Positions 33,967-43,476 of a stretch of 48,065 nucleotides of DNA are shown here, piece by piece. The DNA is taken from NCBI GenBank assembly GCA_028285685.1, contig JANQOR010000019.1, forward strand, positions 1 through 48,065. Direction: 5' to 3'. The notes beneath the pieces were generated by a model. The model saw nothing but the letters and a program-made list of their open reading frames with translations. It did not search any database and was not told where the DNA came from. A program made the translations under genes and the position numbers. Every line of letters begins with the position of its first letter. Within the stretch, counting starts at the first letter, position 1. Source of the stretch: Cyclobacteriaceae bacterium. Its GTDB lineage: Bacteria; Bacteroidota; Bacteroidia; Cytophagales; Cyclobacteriaceae.

Positions 33967-34022
33967 CTTGTGTAAGAATTAACCATAACCACATTTTTTA
34001 ATCATTTTAAATACAAACAGCT

Positions 34023-34181
34023 ATGAAAAGTTTATTCAAAGTTTTTGCGAAAGACCCAGATCGAGTGAGAATTCAAAAGTCTGAAGGTGACACCTGGACC
34101 GTAAAGAAAGGGTTCAATATATTGTACATTGGCACGAAGGAGAAATGCCAGACTTACATGAATCAAATGAACATGGCTTGA
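34023..34181 (+). CDS. Small uncharacterised protein, 52 residues
   Basis: A short frame runs from ATG at 34023 to TGA at 34181. The product begins MKSLFKVFAKDPDRVRIQKS, continues with DTWTVKKGFNILYIGTKEKC and ends ..MNQMNMA. It is basic at the N-terminus, has no signal or membrane segment, and looks like a small two- or three-stranded beta domain with a short helix. I do not recognise it. It is supported by its own upstream region with a palindrome, a downstream hairpin at 34222-34250, and protein-like composition. It stands alone between a minus-strand pseudogene and a minus-strand permease gene. Confidence 0.6.
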   Translation: MKSLFKVFAKDPDRVRIQKSEGDTWTVKKGFNILYIGTKEKCQTYMNQMNMA

Positions 34182-34221
34182 TCGGATTCATCCTGGCGAC
34201 TTCTATTCAATTATATATAAC

Positions 34222-34250
34222 AGGCAAGCTTTTCAATGAAAAGCTTGCCT
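34222..34250. terminator. Bidirectional terminator hairpin between the small ORF and the permease gene
   Basis: A perfect 13-bp stem (34222-34234 with 34238-34250) has a three-base loop AAT and is followed by TTAATTATTTC. It lies 40 bases after the small ORF's stop and 12 bases before the end of the convergent permease gene. Confidence 0.8.
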
Positions 34251-34262
34251 TAATTATTTCAG

Positions 34263-36659
34263 TTATTCGTCCCTTAAGGACTTCACCGGATTGACCACAG
34301 CCGCGGAGATTGACTTATAGCTCACTGCCAGAACAGCAACAAGCATTGCCCCTATTGCTGCTATTCCGAACAAGAACAAATTATCCGGACTTACGATATC
34401 AATTCGATATTGAAAATCCTGAATCCAACCGCTCAGTGACCAGTAAGAGATGGGCCAGGCAATGAGGCTAGCAATTCCAATTAGTAAAATAAACTCCCGC
34501 ATAAGTAATTTTACAATCTGATACACTGAAGACCCGAGTACTTTTCTGACGCCGATTTCCTTTCGACGTTGTTCGGCCGTAAAGGAAGAAAGTCCGAAAA
34601 GTCCCAAACACGAGAGCACGATAGATAACATGGTAAAAGCATTAACCATCTTAGAGAATTGCAGGTCCGATTCAAACAGTTGGTCAAATTCCTGATCGAA
34701 AAATTGGTATTCGAAAGGGTAGTTAGGAAATGTCTCTGACCAAACAGCTTCAAGAAACTCCAATGTTGTCCTGGCGTCTGTAGTTGTCATTTTCAAGTTG
34801 AGATTGCTAGCCGGGGCTGGGTTGTAGTAAATTACAAGCGGCTCGATTTTATGTCGCATGTTCGCGAAGTGAAAATCGTCGATAACCCCAATGATCGTGC
34901 GCTCGCTCTGGCCAAAAGTAAGCTTCCTTCCCACTCCATGATCCCAATTGAGGGCTTCCAACATCGCTCTGTTAATAATGATCGACTCCTGCTGATCACT
35001 GCCAAATTCCGGATCATAATTACGTCCTTCTACTACCTCTATTCCCATTGCGTCAAAATAGTTGTGGTCGGCTGAAAAAGCACTGACAATCCAAGTGTCT
35101 TCATCACTAGTTCCACCCTCTAAAGTCATTCCTGTACGTCCAAAAGTTCTACCAGGCATATTGCTTGAATAAGCAGCGTGACTGATGGACGGATGCTGAA
35201 GCGCCTCATCTTTGAACACATCCATCCCTCGGATTAATGCACCACTGCTAAAATTGAGATTTAGTACTTGCTCTTTGTCAAAACCAAGATTCTTGTTTCG
35301 GATGAAGTCAATTTGCTTTGCAACCAATAAGGTTGAAATGATCATCACAACCGATGCGACGAACTGTAGAATGACAAGAGATTTTCGAAGTAGAACTCCT
35401 TGCGAACTTGTCTGAAATTTTCCCCTAAGAATTCGAATGGCGTCAAATCCTGACAGCACAAATGCCGGATAGAGACCAGCTCCCAACCCAACAGCTATCG
35501 AAATCAATGCATACGCACCCAACATCCACAAATTGGCAGTCATAACATCGTTTGGACTGAAATCCAGACCCAGATCAACTGAGCGACTAAGCAAAACAAC
35601 CAAAAGAAGCGCTATTGCAAGTGAAACAACAGATAGGGTGACCGATTCAGTCAAATGTTGTCCAATTAGTTTCTTCTTTCCACTTCCCAAAACCTTCCTT
35701 ATGCCCACCTCTTTTGCCCTGGTCGTAGATTGGGCAGTGGTAAGATTCATGAAATTAAATGCCGCGATTAGCAGAACAAACAACGCCACTGCAGCCAACG
35801 CATAGACATACGTGGCATCACCTTTATTCATGTGATAACCGTCAAAGAGTATATCCTGTGACTTCAAGTGGATATCTGTTACGGGTTGTAGCTGCGGGAT
35901 CCAAAAGTCATTTACGTCATTGCTTAGGGATATTTCTCTAAGCTTCCCTTCTATCTCCTCCTCCATTGAGGGGTCTTTTAGCACAATGTATCCAATCATC
36001 CCAAGACCTTGCCAACTATCCAGGTAATCGGCAAAACTGGAATCGGACTCGGCAGGAAAAAGCGATAAGAGCACATCATACTGAAGATGAGAATTCTTGC
36101 TAACATCCTGCATGGTACCCACGATTTCCCAGGTATCATCACTAATGGTAATTAATTCACCTGAAACATCAGATTGATCAGGAAACATGGTTTTAGAAAA
36201 TGACTCAGTCAGAATGACCTTCCTTGGAGCATTGAACTCCTCCGCCATTTTTTCGTCTTTCAATTCCAGATCAAAAATGTTGAAGAAGTCTGGCTCAACG
36301 TACTTCGCTTGTGTCGCATAGTAACCCTTGTCACCCTTCTCAAGCCGCTGGTCACCGACGTGGATCATACGGGCTGAGGCGGTAACTTCAGCAAGTTCTT
36401 CCTCAGCCGCTTTTGGCATCCTCGGACTGGTGATCGCCACCATATTGCTCGAGACTCCCAAGGCCTCATCGATGGTCGTATGTCTGAAAATATGATCTGA
36501 TTTTTCATGCCAGGTGTCGTACGACGCTTCATTGTAGACATAGCTGGTAAGTGTGACAAAAGCAAAGAAGCCAAGTACCAGCCCTGTGACATTTATTGAG
36601 GTACTTAGTCTGTTTTTTCGAAAATTCCGGAGTGTGATAACAATAAAATTTCTTATCAT
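34263..36659 (-). CDS. FtsX/MacB-type ABC transporter permease (two-module, ~800 residues)
   Basis: I start at the ATG at 36659 (798 residues, MIRNFIVITLRNFRKN..). The frame extends 18 bases to a TTG at 36677, but MIRN..LRN..KN is the usual N-terminus of this family. It has a first membrane helix (about 15-37), a MacB-type periplasmic domain (about 40-270), an FtsX core with TTRAKEVGIRKVLGSGKK after the second helix, a central loop region, a second periplasmic domain, and a final FtsX core with RRKEIGVRKVLGSS and three helices. Such permeases need a separate ATPase, and none is adjacent. They often act in export of antimicrobial peptides or lipoproteins. The 154-base gap upstream to the MFS gene suggests its own promoter. 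Confidence 0.92.
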   Translation of the reverse strand: MIRNFIVITLRNFRKNRLSTSINVTGLVLGFFAFVTLTSYVYNEASYDTWHEKSDHIFRHTTIDEALGVSSNMVAITSPRMPKAAEEELAEVTASARMIHVGDQRLEKGDKGYYATQAKYVEPDFFNIFDLELKDEKMAEEFNAPRKVILTESFSKTMFPDQSDVSGELITISDDTWEIVGTMQDVSKNSHLQYDVLLSLFPAESDSSFADYLDSWQGLGMIGYIVLKDPSMEEEIEGKLREISLSNDVNDFWIPQLQPVTDIHLKSQDILFDGYHMNKGDATYVYALAAVALFVLLIAAFNFMNLTTAQSTTRAKEVGIRKVLGSGKKKLIGQHLTESVTLSVVSLAIALLLVVLLSRSVDLGLDFSPNDVMTANLWMLGAYALISIAVGLGAGLYPAFVLSGFDAIRILRGKFQTSSQGVLLRKSLVILQFVASVVMIISTLLVAKQIDFIRNKNLGFDKEQVLNLNFSSGALIRGMDVFKDEALQHPSISHAAYSSNMPGRTFGRTGMTLEGGTSDEDTWIVSAFSADHNYFDAMGIEVVEGRNYDPEFGSDQQESIIINRAMLEALNWDHGVGRKLTFGQSERTIIGVIDDFHFANMRHKIEPLVIYYNPAPASNLNLKMTTTDARTTLEFLEAVWSETFPNYPFEYQFFDQEFDQLFESDLQFSKMVNAFTMLSIVLSCLGLFGLSSFTAEQRRKEIGVRKVLGSSVYQIVKLLMREFILLIGIASLIAWPISYWSLSGWIQDFQYRIDIVSPDNLFLFGIAAIGAMLVAVLAVSYKSISAAVVNPVKSLRDE

Positions 36660-36813
36660 GCTAATGGTTGGTTTCAATGATTACTTAAGCTTACCTCGTT
36701 GGTTACAGCCCTATTAGTTAGGATGGTACCGACTCGTCGAAAGTTTCAATAAATGAACGAGATGCTAGCGAGGATGTCAACCAATTTATGTCAAGCGGTC
36801 AATTGCTCCCAAG

Positions 36814-37977
36814 TCATGCTCTTCTAGCCCTGTAGATAATAGTACCAATAGGTATCATAAGGAAGGGTATACTGATAAGTAAAAGCGTTTCCCAACCAAG
36901 TGCATGAACGATGAATCCCGCCGAAAGTGCCGAAAATGCTTGCGTGCCAAATATGATAAAATCGTTTAAAGCCTGAACCTTGAAACGCTCTTTTCCCACG
37001 TAGGATGATGGAAGCAGTGTGGTTCCTCCAATGAAAAGAAAGTTCCAGCCAACTCCCAGCAACAGCAGCGCCCACCAATAATGGCCGATACCATGACCAG
37101 AATAGGCAATGGTGATGCAAATACCGTATGCCAAAATGCCAATCAAGATCATTTTGATATTGCCAATTTTTCTTATGAAATACCCTGATATCAATGATGG
37201 TAAAAACATTGCCACAATATGGCTTTGAATCACCCATTTGGTATCTTCTAGCGAATGCCCATCCATTACGTGCATGCTGACAGGTGTAGCAGTCATAATG
37301 AAACTCATGATTGCGTAACCTACTGCCGCACTCGCCACGGCTACCAAAAAGACTGGTTGGCGTGCGATTACTGATAATGATCTTCCATTGTCCTTGCCCG
37401 CTTCTTCAGTTGTTTCAGTGTTTTTATAAAAGAATATAGTGGTCAACCCTAGTATAAATAGAACAGCCAAAAGCAAAAAAGATCCTAGGTATTCCGTCGA
37501 GAAAAGGTTTCTACCTGCTAGGCCCACCTCGGGTCCAATGAAGGCAGCTGCGATTCCGCCCAATAGGACGGTGGATGCCGCCAAAGGGATAAGGTCCGTT
37601 TCTACACTTTCCATTGCTGCAAAGCGAAATTGATTGAGCGTTGCTACGGACATTCCCAATAACAGAAGGCTTAAGCAAAACAGGTAAAACGAACTTATGT
37701 ATATACTATATGCAGCAAATAGGGAAAAGCCAACAGATAAAGTGAAAACCAACAAAAAAGCCCTGCGCCTTCCCACCTTCTTCATGAGCAAGGTTGCAGG
37801 AACCGTAAATACGGCTGTCCCTACGATAATTGATGCAACCGGTAACGTAGACAACTCCTCCGATGGTGCTAGAAGAGTTCCAATTATGCCTCCAATAAAT
37901 ACGACCAAAGAAGAACTTGACATCATGAGAGACAAGCCAAGCGTCAGTACCCAAACATTTTTTGGAAGTGATAACAT
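36814..37977 (-). CDS. Major facilitator superfamily (MFS) transporter
   Basis: The 387-residue protein is almost entirely hydrophobic, with about 12 predicted helices and a central cytoplasmic loop (about 185-205, FYKNTETTEEAGKDNGR). The loop between helices 2 and 3 carries MKKVGRRRAFLL, a variant of the MFS A motif. Substrate is not evident; drug or sugar export is possible. It lies 46 bases downstream of the S46 peptidase gene on the same strand, so the two may be cotranscribed, which would fit uptake or export of peptide products, but this is conjecture. Confidence 0.88.
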   Translation of the reverse strand: MLSLPKNVWVLTLGLSLMMSSSSLVVFIGGIIGTLLAPSEELSTLPVASIIVGTAVFTVPATLLMKKVGRRRAFLLVFTLSVGFSLFAAYSIYISSFYLFCLSLLLLGMSVATLNQFRFAAMESVETDLIPLAASTVLLGGIAAAFIGPEVGLAGRNLFSTEYLGSFLLLAVLFILGLTTIFFYKNTETTEEAGKDNGRSLSVIARQPVFLVAVASAAVGYAIMSFIMTATPVSMHVMDGHSLEDTKWVIQSHIVAMFLPSLISGYFIRKIGNIKMILIGILAYGICITIAYSGHGIGHYWWALLLLGVGWNFLFIGGTTLLPSSYVGKERFKVQALNDFIIFGTQAFSALSAGFIVHALGWETLLLISIPFLMIPIGTIIYRARRA

Positions 37978-38023
37978 TTTTAGCTGGCGGGCAAAAGATT
38001 TATTTAATGGGCCAAATCAGTTC

Positions 38024-40132
38024 CTAGCGGTTTTCAACCATGATCTTCTTCGGATGGACAAGTTTCATCTCCTCTATGAGGTGTTTTGCATTTGCATACT
38101 TGTCTACGATAAATAAAATGTAACGTAAATCGACCATGATGTTTCGACAGATTTCCGGATCATAATTCATATCACTCATCGTTCCTTCCCAGACCCGATC
38201 GAAGTTTATTCCTATCAAGTTACCTTCAGCATCGATGGCCGGACTCCCTGAGTTTCCGCCAGTCGTATGGTTAGTTCCTAGAAAGCAAACCGGGACTTTC
38301 CCGCTCGCATCAGCATATTCGCCATAGTCTTTTGCGTCATATAGATCGCGTAGTTTTTGAGGCACATCGAATTCATAATCTCCCGGCACATACTTTTCGA
38401 TCACGCCATCCAGGTAGCTTACCGGCTTGTAGTACACCGCATCTCTTGGCGAGTAACCACGAACCTGCCCGTAGGTTACCCTCAAGGTACTGTTGGCGTC
38501 AGGAAAGTATCGTGCATTCGGTAAAGCTTCCATCAGCGCTTTCATGTATTGCTTTTGAAGTGCCGCGATAGCTGCACTCTTTTGCTGAAATTCCGGGTTG
38601 ATAGTACCAACAAATTCTTCCATCATTGGCTTAGCGAAAGCGTAGGCAGCATCATTGTTCAACTTCTTTATCACCTGCTTTGCGCTGCCTTCCAGCAGAT
38701 CCAATGCGCTCTCCAATTTTGTGAAAGCGGTTTTTTCATAAATTGCCGTACTGGCATTTTCGCGGTAGAAAGGCATCACATTCCTAAAAACAGCTCTATC
38801 TACAGTAAGATCATAGTTCTTGTGTACACTAGTTAGTCTTCCAATTAAGCGATCTCTTTCTTTCTCAAAATCCTCTGGACTGCTATTAACAGCTTGCTCA
38901 AACTGATACGCCCCAAAGGTCATACCTAATAGTTCATTGGTTATCAAAAATACCTCAATGAAGTTTCGGCGCTGGATATTGATAGATGCAAAATCACCAT
39001 ACAGACGATCAAACTCTGGAAGAATGCTTCCATACTTTTCTTCAAGTCCTTTTTCTTGCAATGCCTTTATAAACGAGGACTCAAAGGAACGACGAGCCTT
39101 GATAACATTGCCTTTTTCAATGCCTAGGTTTTCACCGATCCATTTTTTCCAGGCATTTGCAATCCTTGCCTGCTTCGAAGCATACTTGATCCGAATATCA
39201 TCACTTTCCTTCATTCTGGCATCGATCACCTTCAGGGCTGCCTCCCGAATCGCAATATTACTTGGATTGAATTCTTGTGTGATATGTTCGATTGCTACTG
39301 CCGGTAGGTACTCGTCTGTTCTACCCGGGAAGCCGAAAACCAACGTAAAATCACCCTCATCTACTCCATCAAGGGAAACAGGAAGGAAATGCTTCGGTCT
39401 GTAAGGCACATTATCTTCACTATATTTTGCTGGCCTGTTATTGGCATCTGCATAAATTCTAAATAGGGAAAAGTCACCCGTGTGCCTAGGGAATACCCAA
39501 TTGTCAGTATCACTTCCAAACTTCCCAATACTCGTGGGCGGCGCTCCAACTAATCGTATATCTTCGAATCGCTCCGTGACAAAAAGGAAATATTGATTCC
39601 CTTTGTAAAACGCCTTCACCTTCGTATCCTGCCAGTCTTCTCTGTCTGCATTTTCCTGAACTTGATTGACATTTTTGTCAATCTGCGATTGTTTTTCCTC
39701 CTCAGTCATCTCACCGGTGATATTTGCAAAGGCCTGTTCTGTGATGTCTTCAATGCGAACTATGAACTCTACATACAAGCGGTTGTTGGGTAGTTCCTCA
39801 GCCATGCTCATAGCCCAAAAACCATCTTTTAGGTAGTCATTTTCCAGGGTGGAATGAGATTGGATCTGGCTAAAACCGCAATGATGGTTAGTCAGCAGCA
39901 GTCCATTAGGTGAAATAAGCTCACTTGTACAACCGCCATTAAAATGGCCGATAGCGTCTTTAAGACTGGAATTGTTGGTGTTGTAAATATCCTCAGCAGT
40001 CAGTTTGCTTCCGAGGCTTTTCATTTCCTCCTCATTCATACCTTCCAGCAAAGACGGGATCCACATGCCACCTTGCTGAGCATATACTTGAACCGAAATA
40101 AGTATTAGAAGAAGGGTCCTTAAGAGTCTCAT
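38024..40132 (-). CDS. S46 family dipeptidyl-peptidase, DPP11-like (Asp/Glu specificity predicted)
   Basis: The 702-residue protein has a signal peptide (..ISVQVYA, then Q) and acts in the periplasm, releasing dipeptides from peptide N-termini. The S46 triad is visible: His84 in TNHHCG, Asp220 in RHTGDFS and Ser628 in GGNSGSP. Eighteen residues after the serine comes Arg646 in NFDRVW. In Porphyromonas DPP11 an Arg at the same offset (655 to 673) confers preference for Asp or Glu at P1, whereas DPP7 has Gly there. Length matches the family (about 700-720). It is divergent from the orphan ORF at 40188 and upstream of the MFS transporter gene. Confidence 0.93.
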   Translation of the reverse strand: MRLLRTLLLILISVQVYAQQGGMWIPSLLEGMNEEEMKSLGSKLTAEDIYNTNNSSLKDAIGHFNGGCTSELISPNGLLLTNHHCGFSQIQSHSTLENDYLKDGFWAMSMAEELPNNRLYVEFIVRIEDITEQAFANITGEMTEEEKQSQIDKNVNQVQENADREDWQDTKVKAFYKGNQYFLFVTERFEDIRLVGAPPTSIGKFGSDTDNWVFPRHTGDFSLFRIYADANNRPAKYSEDNVPYRPKHFLPVSLDGVDEGDFTLVFGFPGRTDEYLPAVAIEHITQEFNPSNIAIREAALKVIDARMKESDDIRIKYASKQARIANAWKKWIGENLGIEKGNVIKARRSFESSFIKALQEKGLEEKYGSILPEFDRLYGDFASINIQRRNFIEVFLITNELLGMTFGAYQFEQAVNSSPEDFEKERDRLIGRLTSVHKNYDLTVDRAVFRNVMPFYRENASTAIYEKTAFTKLESALDLLEGSAKQVIKKLNNDAAYAFAKPMMEEFVGTINPEFQQKSAAIAALQKQYMKALMEALPNARYFPDANSTLRVTYGQVRGYSPRDAVYYKPVSYLDGVIEKYVPGDYEFDVPQKLRDLYDAKDYGEYADASGKVPVCFLGTNHTTGGNSGSPAIDAEGNLIGINFDRVWEGTMSDMNYDPEICRNIMVDLRYILFIVDKYANAKHLIEEMKLVHPKKIMVENR

Positions 40133-40187
40133 AGTCTTGATTTTAAAATTGCGTTCAAGGTACTAAGTTCCCTCAAGGTGGACAACG

Positions 40188-40526
40188 TTGAACTTGCTTT
40201 TGGGAGACTCCAGCAACTCAAAAGGGAGCAACAGGCATTATGAGGTGGATCGAATAGCGAGTGAAGATGAAGGTGTGATTGTAGCAAGGAAAAAGTCAAC
40301 TTCTCCCATTTCAATTGAATGGGCCAATCCAGATCGAAAATATAAAGGCAGTTATGTAGTGGTGCTTCGTGATGCTTTCAATAATGGTTTCATCGACATT
40401 CTAGAAACTGAAGTTGAATCTATTTCCTTTGACCCACGGAAATATGGCCATCGATACATTTTGTATTTCGTCAAAGCGGAAGATTGCAGAGCAAGCAGGA
40501 CCTACAAGATCGAAGTAAAACCCTAG
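40188..40526 (+). CDS. Uncharacterised ORF without a standard start, possible gene remnant
   Basis: The frame is open from 40167 to 40526, yet no in-frame ATG precedes the protein-like part; only TTG (40188) or GTG codons are available. The product from about residue 18 (RHYEVDRIASEDEG) reads as a compact beta-rich domain: KSTSPISIEW, GSYVVVLRDAFNNGFIDI and a final strand RTYKIEVKP. I do not recognise the family. It may be a real short gene with a non-ATG start, or the C-terminal remnant of a longer gene. It begins only 55 bases from the divergent S46 gene. Confidence 0.4.
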   Translation: MNLLLGDSSNSKGSNRHYEVDRIASEDEGVIVARKKSTSPISIEWANPDRKYKGSYVVVLRDAFNNGFIDILETEVESISFDPRKYGHRYILYFVKAEDCRASRTYKIEVKP

Positions 40527-40547
40527 CCATCACAGCCTTCAACTTCC

Positions 40548-43130
40548 TTATTCATTGCGAACAACACTTGCAGGGTTGAGATGGGCTACCTTCAACGATT
40601 GCATCGTTACCAGGATCACAACAACCGCAACCGTAACGACGAAATTGATGACGAAAAGCTCATAAGGAACTTCGATGCGATAGGCAAAATTGGACAACCA
40701 GAAGTTCATTAAGAGAAAGCTGAGTGGCAAAGTAATCAAGCTAGCCACAAGGGTTATTTTCACAAACTCCCCAGCTAACAGGTTGATGATTTGTGTAATG
40801 CTTGCGCCAAAGATTTTCCTTAGACCTATTTCCCTATATCGTCGTACAATATTGAATGCTGACAATCCCAAAACACCAATTCCTGCGATTAAAACCGCCA
40901 AAACCATTACAACAGTCGCTAAGTTGCTGACTATTTGCTCATTCTTATAATGCTGTTGATACTCCTGATCCAGGTAGGTGAATTTCATATTAAAGAACTT
41001 TTCAAACTTCCCGTATTGATTGGTAATAATCTCCAGTGCTTCTTCCGGATAATTTTTATCATAGCGGATATATATGGTTCCGGCATGTTTCGGCTCCACA
41101 TTGAAGAGAATTGCAGGTATTATGGATTTGTGTAAGGATTCGCTATTGAAATCTTTGGCCACTCCCACAATCACTCGCTCAGTTCCATTATGAGTGATAC
41201 GCTTCCCTATTGGATCATCCAGGTTCATTTGTCTGACTGCAGTCTCAGTCACAATAACCTGGGCCACACTATCATTTTTAAGACTAAAATCACTTCCCTG
41301 CATCAATTCAACATCGAAAATCCGCAGTAATCCGTTATCTAATCCGATCTGCTTGAAAAGCATTTGATCCCCGTCCAGCTTTCCTGGCCACGAGATATTA
41401 TCAGTCACCCCGGTAGCATCGATCATATTTGAATTGCTAACTCCTATCCCCTTTATCTGATGGTATTGAAGTAACTCCGTGGAAAAACTTTCATAGTTCT
41501 TGATATGCTGCCATGTGGGCTCCATGATTATAATACCTTCCCGATCATATCCAATGTTTTTGGTTTGCAAATAATCTAGTTGCAGGTATATAACTGAGGT
41601 TAAAATTATGATCACCCCAGAGAGACCAATTTGAATCGTAGTTAACCACCTTCTAGTAGTGCTTTTTGTCCTTCCTTTGAACTGCAAATTCTTGAGGACC
41701 TGAACAGGATTGAAACGGGACAGCACCAACGCTGGATAAACACCTGAAAGAAATGTGGTAGCAACTATGATCGAAACCACATACACTGTGACCCTAGTGT
41801 TCAGAGAAAATTCAATTTTCTCGTCGATAATTTCATTAAAGACTGGCAAAGTGTAGAAGACGATGGTTAATGCAATTGCTGCAGCTATTGTCACCTTCAG
41901 AAAAATCTCCAATACGAATTGGATTTGAAGCGTGGATCGACTTGCTCCGCTAACCTTTCTTACTCCGATTTCTTTTCCTCTAATAGAAGCCTGGGCAGTT
42001 GTCAAATTGATGAAATTGACCATAGACATCAGTAGCGTGAAGGCGGCAAACAATCCGAAAATTTTAATGTAATCGATCAGGCCACCAGATGCCTTCCCGT
42101 TTTCAAACGTCCCATACAAATGCACTTTGGTGAATGGCTGTAAGATGTACTCAATGCCATCCTCCTCCTTCGAATTCAGTTTGTTGATTGCAGATTCAAT
42201 CTCCTGATAGTCGTTTGTATTGAGCGTGAGATAGGTATAAAATGCACTATTGCGCATTTGCTCTGCATTTGTGCCCCACAGCTCATAAACCAGATCCAAG
42301 GGTGCGACGAACGCAAACTGTAATGAAGATGTTGGAGGAACATCTTTAAATACACCCGTGATTTTGACTTCAAAGTGGTTGTCAACCCTATAGGTTCTGC
42401 CAACAGGATTTTCATCTCCGTACAATTGTTTGGCAATTGATTCGCTCAACACAATGCTCCTAGGCTCACGTAATGGGTTAGTCTCTCCATTTGTAATCTT
42501 GAAATCAAAAACTTCGAAAAAAGAGGAATCGGCGAAGATCCCTTTCGAGTAAATGCAATCTTTACCTTCGTCTATTTTGAAGCACTGCTCGGATGGCCAT
42601 CTCCAATTATATATAAGCCGGGTAACCGAACCTATACCCGGAATGCTCATCTGAGCTTCCTCCATAAATCGATAATTGGCACCTGGATTGGTCTGGATTT
42701 CTCCCGAACTACTATACCCATTGGTCAGAACTTCATAAATTGATTCACTTTTTGAATGAAATCGATCGAAACTCAAATGATAATTGATCCAGTACATAGC
42801 GATAAAAACCACAGCCAGACCAACAGATAAACCCAGCGTGTTGATCGTACTGTAAAGTCGGTTCTTTTTGAAGCTTCTTAGGCTGACCTTTAAGTAATTT
42901 TTCAGCAGCATAAATGTGATGTTGTTCATCGTTCGATGATTTGATGGTTTAAAAAACAGAAGCGAGCCGAAGAAAAATCTGGTCTTCGCCTTCCAGGCTG
43001 CCATCTTTTCCAAGTCCTCATGAAAAGTCTCAACCAGATCTCCGTAAATTTCCTCCAGTCTATCTGATCTAAAGAAACGCTCTATGATAAAAAGCATGAA
43101 ACGAGGTGGTGAATTCTTCCTCCTGCTCAT
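40548..43130 (-). CDS. ABC transporter permease with N-terminal 'permease prefix' domain
   Basis: This 860-residue protein has the FtsX/MacB architecture of the gene at 34263-36659 plus a cytoplasmic N-terminal extension of about 70 residues (PPRFMLFIIERFF, DRLEEIYGDLVETFHEDLE, KAKTRFFFGSLLFFKP). I recognise the extension as the permease prefix domain 2 seen in Bacteroidota transporters encoded next to PadR regulators. The permease proper starts near residue 75 (LKNYLKVSLRSFKKNRL), with FtsX motifs SIRGKEIGVRKVSGAS and RYREIGLRKIFGAS. The PadR gene lies immediately upstream with one base between stop and start, so the two are translationally coupled. No ATPase gene is present nearby. Confidence 0.92.
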   Translation of the reverse strand: MSRRKNSPPRFMLFIIERFFRSDRLEEIYGDLVETFHEDLEKMAAWKAKTRFFFGSLLFFKPSNHRTMNNITFMLLKNYLKVSLRSFKKNRLYSTINTLGLSVGLAVVFIAMYWINYHLSFDRFHSKSESIYEVLTNGYSSSGEIQTNPGANYRFMEEAQMSIPGIGSVTRLIYNWRWPSEQCFKIDEGKDCIYSKGIFADSSFFEVFDFKITNGETNPLREPRSIVLSESIAKQLYGDENPVGRTYRVDNHFEVKITGVFKDVPPTSSLQFAFVAPLDLVYELWGTNAEQMRNSAFYTYLTLNTNDYQEIESAINKLNSKEEDGIEYILQPFTKVHLYGTFENGKASGGLIDYIKIFGLFAAFTLLMSMVNFINLTTAQASIRGKEIGVRKVSGASRSTLQIQFVLEIFLKVTIAAAIALTIVFYTLPVFNEIIDEKIEFSLNTRVTVYVVSIIVATTFLSGVYPALVLSRFNPVQVLKNLQFKGRTKSTTRRWLTTIQIGLSGVIIILTSVIYLQLDYLQTKNIGYDREGIIIMEPTWQHIKNYESFSTELLQYHQIKGIGVSNSNMIDATGVTDNISWPGKLDGDQMLFKQIGLDNGLLRIFDVELMQGSDFSLKNDSVAQVIVTETAVRQMNLDDPIGKRITHNGTERVIVGVAKDFNSESLHKSIIPAILFNVEPKHAGTIYIRYDKNYPEEALEIITNQYGKFEKFFNMKFTYLDQEYQQHYKNEQIVSNLATVVMVLAVLIAGIGVLGLSAFNIVRRYREIGLRKIFGASITQIINLLAGEFVKITLVASLITLPLSFLLMNFWLSNFAYRIEVPYELFVINFVVTVAVVVILVTMQSLKVAHLNPASVVRNE

Positions 43131-43131
43131 C

Positions 43132-43467
43132 CTAGATGGAAGTTTTGATCGTGATGGCCTTCATTTCTTTCCACAATCGCTCGCGAATTTGCCTTGCCAT
43201 CTCCAGTGCCTGAGATCCCTCAGTAGTGATTGTGAAGAGTCGCTTCCTCTTCCCTCCCCTGACATTTGATGCTTCACTTAACTCGGATCGAACAAAGCCT
43301 TTTCTCTCTAACCGATGCAGCGCAGAGTGCACTGCACTTAGCGTAATCTTCCTGTTAAGTTGCTCAATGAGCCGACGCTTAACGTTTACACCGTATGCTT
43401 CCCCGTTGAATACGCCAACGACTAGCAAAACAATTTCTTCAAACTCACCTAGGTAGGTACCTTTCAT
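43132..43467 (-). CDS. PadR family transcriptional regulator
   Basis: The 111-residue protein is a typical short PadR (PF03551) winged-helix repressor: LGEFEEIVLLVVGVFNGEAYG, recognition-helix region KITLSAVHSALHRLERKGFV, wing GGKRKRLFTITTEG, and a C-terminal dimerisation helix. It is the first gene of a two-gene unit with the prefix-domain permease. A tandem pair of palindromic sites lies 10-55 bases upstream, so it very probably represses its own operon and responds to a ligand linked to the transporter. Confidence 0.93.
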   Translation of the reverse strand: MKGTYLGEFEEIVLLVVGVFNGEAYGVNVKRRLIEQLNRKITLSAVHSALHRLERKGFVRSELSEASNVRGGKRKRLFTITTEGSQALEMARQIRERLWKEMKAITIKTSI

Positions 43468-43476
43468 GCTTTTTTC

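Noticed and set aside
36660-36677. Upstream TTG as start of the FtsX-like permease
   Set aside because: The ATG at 36659 gives MIRNF..LRNFRKN, the usual N-terminus of these permeases; the six extra residues have no support.
36660-36813. Hidden gene or RNA in the gap between the permease and MFS genes
   Set aside because: No protein-like frame, tRNA-like fold or strong hairpin was seen; it most likely holds only the permease promoter.
34263-43130. FtsX partner for ftsE among the two long permeases
   Set aside because: Both are ~800-residue MacB-type two-module permeases, not the ~300-residue FtsX, and they are more than 3 kb away on separate transcription units.
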